20,510 nucleotides of DNA, from the NCBI GenBank assembly GCA_036172265.1, contig JASFBA010000070.1, forward strand, positions 1 to 20,510, read 5' to 3'. Below are positions 5,933 through 13,138 of the stretch, piece by piece. The notes under the pieces are model-generated. The model was given only the letters and a program-made list of their open reading frames with translations, ran no database searches and had not been told where the DNA came from. Positions within the stretch are counted from its first letter, which is position 1. Every line of letters begins with the position of its first letter. The translations under genes were made by a program, and so were the position numbers. This DNA is from JASFBA01 sp036172265 (GTDB lineage: Bacteria > Chloroflexota > Chloroflexia > DTKN01).

Positions 5933-6738
5933 AGTTGATCATCGTCAAAGGAGGCGGCGACCTGGGCAGCGGAGTGGCCTGGCGGCTGCATCGCTGTGGT
6001 TTCCGGGTGGTGATTCTGGAATGTCCCCGCCCCACGGCGATTCGGCGAAAGGTGGCCTTTGCCACGGCGATGTACGAGGGCGAAATCACCGTAGAGGGGG
6101 TCACAGCCCGTCGGGCCACGCTGGAAGAGGTCCATCCGCTTCTGGAAGCAGGCCTTATTCCGGTGCTGGACGATCCGGAGGGGCGAACCGTGGAGGTGTT
6201 GCGGCCGGACGTCCTGGTGGACGCCATTATGGCCAAACGCAACACCGGAACATGCCTCGACGATGCCCCGCTGGTCGTGGCCCTGGGGCCGGGTTTTCGG
6301 GCCGGCCGGGATTGTCATGCCGTCGTCGAGACGGCCCGGGGACATTTCCTAGGCCGGGTCTACTGGGAGGGCGAGGCCTTGCCCAACACCGGCATCCCCG
6401 GCGAAGTGGGTGGGGCCTCGGCGGAACGCGTCCTGCGCGCCCCGGCCGACGGCGTCTTCCAATCCCAGGCCCAGATCGGCGACCTGGTCGAGGCCGGCCA
6501 AACGGTGGCCTGGGTGGACGGCCACCCGGTACAGGCCCGCCTCCGGGGGGTGCTGCGCGGCCTCCTGGCCGATGGGCTGGAGGTCCACACCGGAATGAAA
6601 GTAGGGGATGTGGATCCCCGAGCCGAGCCTAGCCATTGCTTTACCGTGTCGGATAAGGCGCTTTCCATCGCCGGCGGGGTGCTGGAGGTCGTCCTTTCCT
6701 GGCAACGGGGTTCGTTCCCGACAGAGAAAGGCCGGTGA
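5929..6738 (+). CDS. yqeB: Selenium-dependent molybdenum hydroxylase system protein YqeB (EF2563 family)
   Basis: 269 aa from a GTG whose last two bases form part of the upstream stop (GTGA overlap, 5929-5932), so it is translationally coupled to the YqeC-MocA fusion. The N-terminus is a nucleotide-binding fold, IIVKGGGDLGSGVAWRL. Further family-typical parts are VDAIMAKRNTGT (about 95-106), VALGPGFRAGRDCHAVVETARG, LPNTGIPGEVGG and a biotinyl/lipoyl-like segment, LRAPADGVFQSQAQIGDLVEAGQTVAWVDG. The family is co-inherited with SelD and molybdenum hydroxylases carrying a labile selenium; its exact step is not established. Length fits the family. With the fusion upstream it forms a two-gene maturation operon. 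Confidence 0.93.
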   Translation: MKLIIVKGGGDLGSGVAWRLHRCGFRVVILECPRPTAIRRKVAFATAMYEGEITVEGVTARRATLEEVHPLLEAGLIPVLDDPEGRTVEVLRPDVLVDAIMAKRNTGTCLDDAPLVVALGPGFRAGRDCHAVVETARGHFLGRVYWEGEALPNTGIPGEVGGASAERVLRAPADGVFQSQAQIGDLVEAGQTVAWVDGHPVQARLRGVLRGLLADGLEVHTGMKVGDVDPRAEPSHCFTVSDKALSIAGGVLEVVLSWQRGSFPTEKGR

Positions 6739-6793
6739 CTACGGAATAATGGTCGTTCAACCTTTCCTCTGGGCGAACCCGAGGAGAAATGCC

Positions 6794-7195
6794 ATGAACA
6801 CAGGGAGAAGCGAGAAGATTCTCGTGATCGACGATAGCCCGGAGATCACCCGCCTGCTCCAAAACGTCCTGCTCCAGGCGGGTTACCAGGTGGTTGTCCA
6901 TAACGAACCAGAAGTCGCCCTCTCTCTGCTGGAAAGGGAGCAACCGGACCTGGTGCTCCTGGACATCTGTATGCCCCATCTAGACGGCTGGGAAGTCTGC
7001 CGGCGTATTCGGGAGGTCAGTTCCGTCCCCATCCTGATGCTGACCGTGCTTTCGGAGACGCCGAACGTCGAGCGCAGCCTGCGGGCCGGAGCCAATGCCT
7101 ATATGACCAAACCGTTTTCCATCAGCACCCTGCTGGAGTACGTGCACAGCCTGCTCCGACAGAAACCTTCCCTGGGCATCCGGCGGATTTCGTAA
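6794..7195 (+). CDS. Single-domain (CheY-like) response regulator
   Basis: 133 aa. ATG at 6794 has GAGGAG 8-9 bases upstream; an in-frame ATG at 6749 lacks a ribosome site. A complete receiver domain is present with D13-D14, phospho-acceptor D57 (LVLLDICMP), T84 and K106 (YMTKPF). The C-terminus (LLEYVHSLLRQKPSLGIRRIS) is too short for an output domain, so it works through protein contacts or as a phosphate shuttle. The LDGWEVCRRIRE and LRAGANAYMTKPF strings are close to OmpR-type receivers, so a lost DNA-binding domain is possible. No kinase is adjacent. It follows yqeB by 55 bp and may be read from the same transcript. Confidence 0.88.
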   Translation: MNTGRSEKILVIDDSPEITRLLQNVLLQAGYQVVVHNEPEVALSLLEREQPDLVLLDICMPHLDGWEVCRRIREVSSVPILMLTVLSETPNVERSLRAGANAYMTKPFSISTLLEYVHSLLRQKPSLGIRRIS

Positions 7196-7201
7196 ACGCG
7201 G

Positions 7202-7260
7202 TACGGAATACGGAATACGGAATACGGAATACGAAATACGAAATACGAAATAGGCAATAC
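7202..7260. repeat. Heptanucleotide tandem repeat (TACGGAA/TACGAAA)
   Basis: Eight consecutive 7-bp units: TACGGAA four times, TACGAAA three times, TAGGCAA once, then TAC. The array fills the gap between two genes. It is of the short tandem heptamer type found between genes in some filamentous bacteria. Its reverse-strand translation gives spurious VFRISYSVFRI peptides. Confidence 0.95.
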
Positions 7261-7320
7261 GCATCACGGCCTCTTTGGAATCTCGGAAAATAGATCGGTG
7301 CTTAGTCAAAGGAGGTTGCG

Positions 7321-7764
7321 ATGTCGTTCCTCGATCGTATAGGCAAGGCCATCTCGGAAACTGCCGCCAAGGCCAAGCAGGAACTGGACCAGATGGCGCG
7401 GATCAACCGCATCAAAGGGGAAATCCGCGACCTCGAGAAAAAGATCAAGGGTTTTCAGGACCAGATTCGGGCGATCAAATTCCAGGCCGGTGAAAGGGCC
7501 CTGGAGATGTTGCGCAGTGGGGCACTTCAGAGCGCCGAACTCCAGCCCTTTGCCGACGAAATCGCCCGCCTGGAGCAAGAGATCGCGGCCTGTCAGGGGG
7601 AAATCGCCCAGAAAGAGGCGGCCATCGAGGCGATCAAGGCGGAAACGGCGGCGCCTGCCCAGCCGGCTCCGGCTGCGGAGGGCCAGCGTTTTTGCCCCCA
7701 ATGCGGCGCTCCGGTGGTACCTGGGGCAGTCTTTTGCACCCAATGCGGGACCAAACTCACGTAG
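7321..7764 (+). CDS. Coiled-coil protein with C-terminal zinc ribbon
   Basis: 147 aa, ATG at 7321 preceded by AAAGGAGG (strong ribosome site). Residues 1-115 are a long amphipathic coiled coil rich in K/E/Q/I/A (IKGEIRDLEKKIKGFQ, ARLEQEIAACQGEIAQKEA). A Pro/Ala linker (AAPAQPAPAA) follows, then a zinc ribbon FCPQCG-x8-FCTQCGTKL near the C-terminus, two CxxC pairs expected to hold one zinc. There is no signal peptide. Similar coiled-coil/zinc-ribbon proteins are common and uncharacterised, so no function is assigned. It is a single gene, flanked by the heptamer array upstream and a palindromic repeat downstream. Confidence 0.85.
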   Translation: MSFLDRIGKAISETAAKAKQELDQMARINRIKGEIRDLEKKIKGFQDQIRAIKFQAGERALEMLRSGALQSAELQPFADEIARLEQEIAACQGEIAQKEAAIEAIKAETAAPAQPAPAAEGQRFCPQCGAPVVPGAVFCTQCGTKLT

Positions 7765-7850
7765 AACAGCCACACCTCCCGTCCCCTCAGGCCGGCAGGA
7801 CGTTCGGGCGGCTAAGAGCCTATCCCCAAACCCGTGGGTGAGGTGTTTCC

Positions 7851-7880
7851 GGGTGGCGAAGGCAGTGTCTTCGCCTATCC
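7851..7880. repeat. Palindromic repeat GGGTGGCGAAGGCA...CTTCGCCTATCC (copy 1)
   Basis: GGCGAAG and CTTCGCC pair as a 7-bp stem, followed 10 bases later by TTTTT (7886-7890), so it may end transcription of the zinc-ribbon gene. The whole block matches 19659-19689 closely. The rest of the gap 7765-7985 holds no recognisable gene. Confidence 0.6.
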
Positions 7881-7985
7881 GAGGCTTTTTCGGTTAGACG
7901 CTAAAGCGCGGTGAAGGCCGGCCTCGATTGCCCGGAGTCCGGTTGGTTGCCGCGATCCGTTAGGCCGTTGCATCCGGCCTAGAAG

Positions 7986-9692
7986 ATGGGCGATGTTCCT
8001 TTTCCTGCTTTTGAACCCGGTTCGGGGCGTTTTCAACTGTCCGGAGGAAATTGGATAAATATGGTTGTCCCAGACGTGGCTGCGGAAATTGCCGCCGAGC
8101 TGTGCGCCTGGCGCACCCGCGTGCTCAATATTCTTCTGACCGTAGGGGTGGTTGCGGCCGCACCGGCGATCGTGCTGGTCCTTATTTATGCAGCTCCTCG
8201 GACGGAGGAATGGCTGTTTACGTCAATTTACTTGGCGATCTACCTGGTGATTATCGGGATGGCCATCTTCCGCCGGCTCGACATCCGAGTGCGGGCGTGG
8301 GTTTCAGCGCTATCGCTCTACGCTGTTGGAGTCCAGGAGTTTGCCCGAGGTGGACTGGCCGGGGACGGGCGAATACTCCTCCTGGCCTTGCCGATCCTAA
8401 TCTTGATCCTCATCGGCGTCCACGCCAGCCTGATCATGGCCGGCCTCAGCCTGCTTACCTACACCTTCTTCACCCTCGCTGCCCACCTGGGATGGTTGAA
8501 AAACTGGTTGGCCCAGAGGGAAAACCCCACCCTCCTGATGGATTGGCTCGGAGGAGGAGCCGTCTTCGCCCTGATGCTGATCGTCGTTATGGTGCTGGAG
8601 TGGTTCTTCAACCGCTTTCAGATGCGCACGTTGCGGGAGGCACGCCAGACGGCATTGGAACTGGCCCAAAGCCAGAGACTTATGAGCCGAGTCTTTGCCT
8701 CGATTGCCAGTGGAGTCATCGTCGTTGACAGGGAGGGGCAAATTACGCTGATGAATCGCTCCGCCGAGTATATCCTGCATTGCCCTGCCGGACAAGCCTT
8801 GGGGAAGTCCTTCCAGGAAGTCTTCCCTTCCCTGTGGTCTCACCTGGAGCCACTCGTGGTCTATATTCGGCAAGGACGCCGGCCTACAGTAGCCCAAGAG
8901 GTCGAACTCAAACTGGCCCAACGGGGGACGATCCGCCTGCAGGTGGCGGTTTCCACACTCCGGGAACCGGAGCAGGGACAAGGAGGAGTGACCATCGTCG
9001 TGGAAGACCTGACGGAGCAGCGTCGGCTGGAAGCCCGGGAGCACCTCATCCGGGAGACGTTTCGGCGGTATGTTTCCCCGGTCGTCGTCCAGAGGCTGCT
9101 GGAGGAGCCGGCCATCGTGCAACTGGGAGGAAGACGACAGGAGGTGACGGTGCTCTTCGCCGACCTGCGCGGGTTCACTTCCTTCAGCGAGCGCCTCGCT
9201 CCGGAAAAATTGGTGGAAATCCTCAACTGCTATCTGACGATCGGGGCTGAGGCAGTGTTGAAAGAGGAGGGCATGCTGGACAAATTTATCGGCGACGCCG
9301 TGATGGCCATCTTCAATGCTCCGCTACCTCAACCCGATCACGCCTTGCGGGCCGTTCGGGCGGCTCTGCAAATCCGGCAGGCTGTCCAAAAATATCACGG
9401 GACGGTGGCCTTACCGGGTTATCTCCACTACGGGATCGGGATTGCGGTGGGGGAGGCGGTAGTAGGCAACATCGGCACCGCTCAGCAATTGAGCTATACG
9501 GCCATTGGGACCTGTGTCAACCTGGCCAAGCGGTTAGAGGAAAGGGCGGCGGCAGGGCAGATTTTGCTGACAGAAGAGGCTTACAGGCGAGTGCAGGAGC
9601 AGGTACAGGCGCGGCCGCTCGCCCCGATAGCGATAGCCGGCCTGCGGGAACCGGTAAGGGTCTATGAGGTGGAGGGGCTATCCTCCGGATGA
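7986..9692 (+). CDS. Membrane-bound PAS-class III adenylate cyclase
   Basis: 568 aa from ATG 7986; the ATG at 8061 (codon 26) is an alternative, with GGAGG 13-17 bases before it. Hydrophobic segments at about 45-70, 78-95, 103-118, 129-148, 149-168 and 188-208 form a membrane sensor. A PAS-like domain (about 232-345, IASGVIVVDREGQITLMN) ends in VVEDLTEQRRLE. A cyclase catalytic domain follows (about 385-560). Metal-binding aspartates are D393 (FADLRGFT) and D437 (FIGDAVMAIF). The adenine-selecting lysine is K433 (LDKFIGD). N512 and R516 (VNLAKRLEE) are the transition-state residues. The usual Asp of GDxVN is T509 (IGTCVN), which places it in class IIIb, cyclases reported to respond to bicarbonate. 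Product cAMP is expected. It stands alone, 31 bp before the radical SAM gene. Confidence 0.92.
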   Translation: MGDVPFPAFEPGSGRFQLSGGNWINMVVPDVAAEIAAELCAWRTRVLNILLTVGVVAAAPAIVLVLIYAAPRTEEWLFTSIYLAIYLVIIGMAIFRRLDIRVRAWVSALSLYAVGVQEFARGGLAGDGRILLLALPILILILIGVHASLIMAGLSLLTYTFFTLAAHLGWLKNWLAQRENPTLLMDWLGGGAVFALMLIVVMVLEWFFNRFQMRTLREARQTALELAQSQRLMSRVFASIASGVIVVDREGQITLMNRSAEYILHCPAGQALGKSFQEVFPSLWSHLEPLVVYIRQGRRPTVAQEVELKLAQRGTIRLQVAVSTLREPEQGQGGVTIVVEDLTEQRRLEAREHLIRETFRRYVSPVVVQRLLEEPAIVQLGGRRQEVTVLFADLRGFTSFSERLAPEKLVEILNCYLTIGAEAVLKEEGMLDKFIGDAVMAIFNAPLPQPDHALRAVRAALQIRQAVQKYHGTVALPGYLHYGIGIAVGEAVVGNIGTAQQLSYTAIGTCVNLAKRLEERAAAGQILLTEEAYRRVQEQVQARPLAPIAIAGLREPVRVYEVEGLSSG

Positions 9693-9722
9693 TGATGCTG
9701 AACTTCCTCACAGGAGATCGAG

Positions 9723-11354
9723 GTGGCAGCTTTCCCGATTCGGGTTCGGCAGACGATCCTGCGCCGCTTGGCCCACGAGGAGGGGACGGTTCGCAAAGAT
9801 TGGGGCGGCCGCATCCCGATCGCCCTGATCTTCCCTAACCGCTACCCGCTGGCCATGGCCAATCTGGGCTTTCAGACCCTCTACGGCCTCCTCAACGCCG
9901 AGGCCGATGTGGTCTGTGAGCGTTTCACCTGGGAAGGCGCCGATGTCCCCGCCCTTTCGCTGGAATCGCAGCGGCCGCTAGGCGATTTCCCCGTCTGGGC
10001 CTTTTCGGTGCCCTTTGAACTGGACTATTTTCGGGTCGTAGACCTCATCCGACGCTCCGGCCTGCCCCTGCTCTCGGTCGAGCGTGCTTCCTACGCTCCC
10101 CTCCTTCTCGGCGGCGGGATAGCCCTCTCGGCCAATCCGGCCCCGCTCGCCCCCTTTTTAGATGCCGTTGCCATCGGCGAGGCCGAGCCGCTCCTGGAGG
10201 AACTCCTGGAGGTATTGCGGGCCGGCCTCTCTCGAGAGGAGACGCTGGCCGCCCTGGCTCGCATCCCCGGAATCTATGTGCCCGCTTGCTCGACCGGCCG
10301 GCCGGTAACGCGCCACTGGGCCGCCGACCTCTCCGCCTTCGCCACCACCTCGGTCGTCCTGACCCCCGAAAGCGAGTTCGGCGATATCTTTCTGATCGAG
10401 ATCGCCCGCGGCTGCGGCTTCGGCTGCCGTTTCTGCCTGGCCGGCTACCTCACCCGCCCTCCGCGTTACCGCTCCCTGGAGAACCTGCGGCCGCGAATTG
10501 CCGAGGGGTTGCGCCGGAGGAAACGCCTCGGCCTGGTGGGCGCGGCCGTCTCAGACCACCCGGAACTGGAGGAGATCGCCCGAACCATCCGCGCCCAGGG
10601 AGGGGGCTTCACCCTGGCCTCCGTTCGGGCCGATCAGGTCACGCTAAGCCTCCTGGAGGGGCTACGGTCCGGGGGGACGCGCACGTTGACGCTGGCCCCC
10701 GAGGCAGGTTCTGCTCGCCTGGCCGCCAGGATTGGCAAGGGTTTCGGAGCGGGCGAGGTGCTGTGGGCAGTGGAAATGGCCCGTTCGGCCGGCCTGCGCC
10801 GCCTAAAGTTGTACTTTATGCTGGGGCTGCCGGGCGAAGAGGAAGAGGACGTCCGGGCCATCGCCACGCTCGTGCGCGAGGTGCGCCGACGGATGCCGGA
10901 GGGAGCCATCACCCTGAGCGTCGCTCCCTTCGTTCCCAAGCCCCATACCCCCTTCCAGTGGTCGGCGATGGCTTCGGCGGAGGTGTTGCGGGAGCGGCTG
11001 CGCCTCCTCCGGCAGGAGGTGCGGCCGTTCCACGTCGCGTTAGAGGAGGAGAGCGTGCCCTGGTCGCGGGTACAGGGGGTACTGGCGCGGGGAGACGAAC
11101 GGCTGGCCGGAGTGCTGGTCGCCCTGGAGCACCCCACGCCGGCTAGATGGCGCCGGGCCCTGGCTGCCTCCGGCCTGACCGAAGAAGAGTACCTGCGCGA
11201 ACGAAAGCGCGACGAGCCTTTCCCCTGGGATTTCCTCGCCTCCGCTCCGGACCGCGCCTTCCTGTGGCAGGAATGGGAACGGGCCCGTCGAGGGCAGTCT
11301 CCTCTTCCCTGCCCGGCGCTGGAAGGCTGCCAGCGATGCGGGATATGCGGCTAG
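9723..11354 (+). CDS. B12-binding-type radical SAM protein, TIGR03960-like
   Basis: 543 aa; GTG at 9723 with AGGAG at 9712-9716. The N-terminal 200 residues resemble the cobalamin-binding-like part of this family (FPNRYPLAMANLGFQTLYGLLN, LGGGIALSANPAPLAPFLD, AIGEAEPLLEELLE), though no DxHxxG B12 motif is seen. The radical SAM cluster motif is C231-GFG-C235-RF-C238 in EIARGCGFGCRFCLAGY. Later elements are TLAPEAGSARLAARIGKGF and LKLYFMLGLPGEEEEDV, normal for the TIM barrel. The C-terminus ends in EGCQRCGICG, the Cys-rich tail of TIGR03960 proteins. That family is often fused or adjacent to a DUF2344 protein, absent here. Substrate unknown. The stop lies 1 bp from the convergent RCK gene stop. 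Confidence 0.9.
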   Translation: MAAFPIRVRQTILRRLAHEEGTVRKDWGGRIPIALIFPNRYPLAMANLGFQTLYGLLNAEADVVCERFTWEGADVPALSLESQRPLGDFPVWAFSVPFELDYFRVVDLIRRSGLPLLSVERASYAPLLLGGGIALSANPAPLAPFLDAVAIGEAEPLLEELLEVLRAGLSREETLAALARIPGIYVPACSTGRPVTRHWAADLSAFATTSVVLTPESEFGDIFLIEIARGCGFGCRFCLAGYLTRPPRYRSLENLRPRIAEGLRRRKRLGLVGAAVSDHPELEEIARTIRAQGGGFTLASVRADQVTLSLLEGLRSGGTRTLTLAPEAGSARLAARIGKGFGAGEVLWAVEMARSAGLRRLKLYFMLGLPGEEEEDVRAIATLVREVRRRMPEGAITLSVAPFVPKPHTPFQWSAMASAEVLRERLRLLRQEVRPFHVALEEESVPWSRVQGVLARGDERLAGVLVALEHPTPARWRRALAASGLTEEEYLRERKRDEPFPWDFLASAPDRAFLWQEWERARRGQSPLPCPALEGCQRCGICG

Positions 11355-11355
11355 G

Positions 11356-12411
11356 CTATTTTCGCGGGCAGTTCAGGCGTTCGATCTGCTTCAGTTGTTC
11401 CAGCGTAGCAAAGACCACCACCTTGTCCCCCGCCTTCAGGCGCAGTTCGGCAGCCGGATGCATATCTCGCCGCCCCTCCCGTTGGTGAAAGACGATCGAA
11501 AGGTCCAACATCTCCTCCACCTCCTGCACACTGCGCCCTTCCAGCCCTCCCCCCGGTAACACCACGACCTCGCTCAGGTTGAGGAGTTCCCCTTCCAGGA
11601 AAAAGGAATGGGTAACTCCCTCGTGAACCGCCGCTGTAGCAAAGGCCGGCGCAGCGATGGCCGAGGCGCTGAGGGCGGTGCGGATGCCCAGGGCACGCCC
11701 CATTCGCTCGGCCAACTCTGCGTCGAACAGGCGCAGTACCAGACGGAGGTCAGGGTTCATCTCGCGTGCCCGTATGGCGATATCCAGGTTCAGGAGGTCG
11801 TTGTTGGTCGCCACCACCACGGCCCGGGCTCGCCTGACCCCGGCCTGTTCCAGGATTTCCAGGCTGTTGGCTTCCCCCAGAATCACCGGCACCCCTAACC
11901 GGTGGACTCGCTCCAGGAAAGGAGACTGGGGATTTTTCTCGATTCCTACCACTTCCTGCCCGAATTCCACCAGTTGCTTGGCGACCCGGAAGCCCACGTG
12001 CCCCAGGCCGCAGACGATGATGTGTCCCGAATATGTCGAAGCCAGTGCCATAGACCACTCTCCTACCGGGTCGCGCCTGTTCAAGAGGAGAAGGCTGAAA
12101 CTCACCAACCCCTCAACCACGATGCTGAGGCCCAGGATGGGGATGACGAAAAAGAGGATCGCCAGAGGCCCCTGGGGGAAGGGGATGGAGGGCTGAAAAA
12201 AGATCATGCTGAAGGCGGCATAGAGCGCCTCCGGAAAAGTCAGACGGGTGCCCTCCCGGGGGTCTATGTAACCCAGCCAGAGGATCAGCGAACCCAGCGC
12301 GATGATGGCCAGGAAAAGGCTCAGCGAGAGACGAAAGCGCCGCCAGAGCAGGAGGACCACACGGATGTTGGCCAGGAGACTGCGGCGCAGGTGTTTCCGG
12401 AAACGGGCCAT
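11356..12411 (-). CDS. RCK (TrkA-N/TrkA-C) membrane protein with a degenerate ion-channel pore
   Basis: 351 aa. Two hydrophobic segments (about 28-48 and 83-108) flank a re-entrant-like stretch, PEALYAAFSMIFFQPSIPFP, where a K+ channel would have TxGYGD; that filter is absent. An NAD-binding RCK_N domain follows: HIIVCGLGHVGFRVAKQL with GLGHVG at 135-140, acidic E157 (VVGIEKNP), and ARAVVVATNNDLLNLDIA. A TrkA_C domain ends the protein (about 270-345, EVEEMLDLSIVF, LKAGDKVVVFATLEQL). It looks like a two-TM potassium channel that has lost or changed its filter, or a nucleotide-gated membrane protein of another kind. It is the last gene of the purA-phosphatase-RCK run, with 4 bp separating it from the phosphatase. 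There is no recognisable promoter of its own. Confidence 0.85.
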   Translation of the reverse strand: MARFRKHLRRSLLANIRVVLLLWRRFRLSLSLFLAIIALGSLILWLGYIDPREGTRLTFPEALYAAFSMIFFQPSIPFPQGPLAILFFVIPILGLSIVVEGLVSFSLLLLNRRDPVGEWSMALASTYSGHIIVCGLGHVGFRVAKQLVEFGQEVVGIEKNPQSPFLERVHRLGVPVILGEANSLEILEQAGVRRARAVVVATNNDLLNLDIAIRAREMNPDLRLVLRLFDAELAERMGRALGIRTALSASAIAAPAFATAAVHEGVTHSFFLEGELLNLSEVVVLPGGGLEGRSVQEVEEMLDLSIVFHQREGRRDMHPAAELRLKAGDKVVVFATLEQLKQIERLNCPRK

Positions 12412-12415
12412 CGGC

Positions 12416-13129
12416 CTACTCGATGGGAAAGCGGGTCACTAGCCGGCGCACCGGCATTTCCTCCTCCGACACCGGCACGATGGCAACGACCACCACCGTG
12501 GCGTCGTCGTGGGGCCGGCCCTCCTCCAAGGCTATCGCCCTTTCCAGCAGCGTATCGGCCAAGGCCGGCGTCTCCGGCCAGCCTTCCGCAATCAGGTTCT
12601 TCAGAAGGGCTGGGATGTCGAGGGAATGGCCCCGATAGGTGCCGGCCTGGGCTACCCCATCGCTGACCACTACGACCCCCAAATGCTCCGCAAGCGGACG
12701 TTCTGTAATCACCGGCTTGGTGCGCAAATGTATCCCGATGGGTTCTACCGGCTGATCGTGGATCTCGACGCCGCCCTGGGAGAAGAAATAGGCCGGGCAA
12801 GCATCGTTGCGCGAGACGAGCAGCGAGCGGCTCTGCAGGTCCACCGAGACGATGGTCAGTGCGGCCGAAACCCGTCCCCCGCGCAGGGTGTAGAGGTAAT
12901 CGTGGACGGCCCGGGCCACCGCCCCATCCCGGGCCCCCTCCTTGATCAGGGAAACGCCCCGGCTGACGATCAGGTTGCTCAGGGTCTTGGCAGCCGGCCC
13001 ACTTCCCTGGGCATCCACCAGCAGGACGGAGAGGCCGCCATGTGGACGCTCGACCACTTCGACCGTATCCCCGCTTTCCCGGCTGGCGTACTTGTGGGTT
13101 TTGGCCACGGCGATCTGAACTTCGAGCAT
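12416..13129 (-). CDS. SpoIIE/PP2C-type serine/threonine phosphatase, catalytic domain only
   Basis: 237 aa from ATG 13129, 9 bp after the purA stop. PP2C-fold metal-binding positions are visible: D39 in VLLVDAQGSG, D157 in VVVVSDGVA, and D208-D209 in RPHDDATVVVV. Between them lie LTIVSVDLQSRSLLVSRNDACPAYFF and GIHLRTKPVITE, as in the SpoIIE family. There is no PAS, GAF, receiver or membrane part, so it is a stand-alone phosphatase domain, perhaps acting on an anti-sigma-factor antagonist or another phosphoprotein. Partner genes such as STAS or RsbW-like kinases are not in the window. Short spacing on both sides shows co-transcription with purA and the RCK gene; the functional link is unclear. 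Confidence 0.87.
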   Translation of the reverse strand: MLEVQIAVAKTHKYASRESGDTVEVVERPHGGLSVLLVDAQGSGPAAKTLSNLIVSRGVSLIKEGARDGAVARAVHDYLYTLRGGRVSAALTIVSVDLQSRSLLVSRNDACPAYFFSQGGVEIHDQPVEPIGIHLRTKPVITERPLAEHLGVVVVSDGVAQAGTYRGHSLDIPALLKNLIAEGWPETPALADTLLERAIALEEGRPHDDATVVVVAIVPVSEEEMPVRRLVTRFPIE

Positions 13130-13138
13130 GCCTCGCCT

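Noticed and set aside
6980..7309. Small - strand protein containing VFRISYSVFRIPYSV
   Set aside because: It is a translation of the 7-bp tandem repeat plus antisense of a response regulator.
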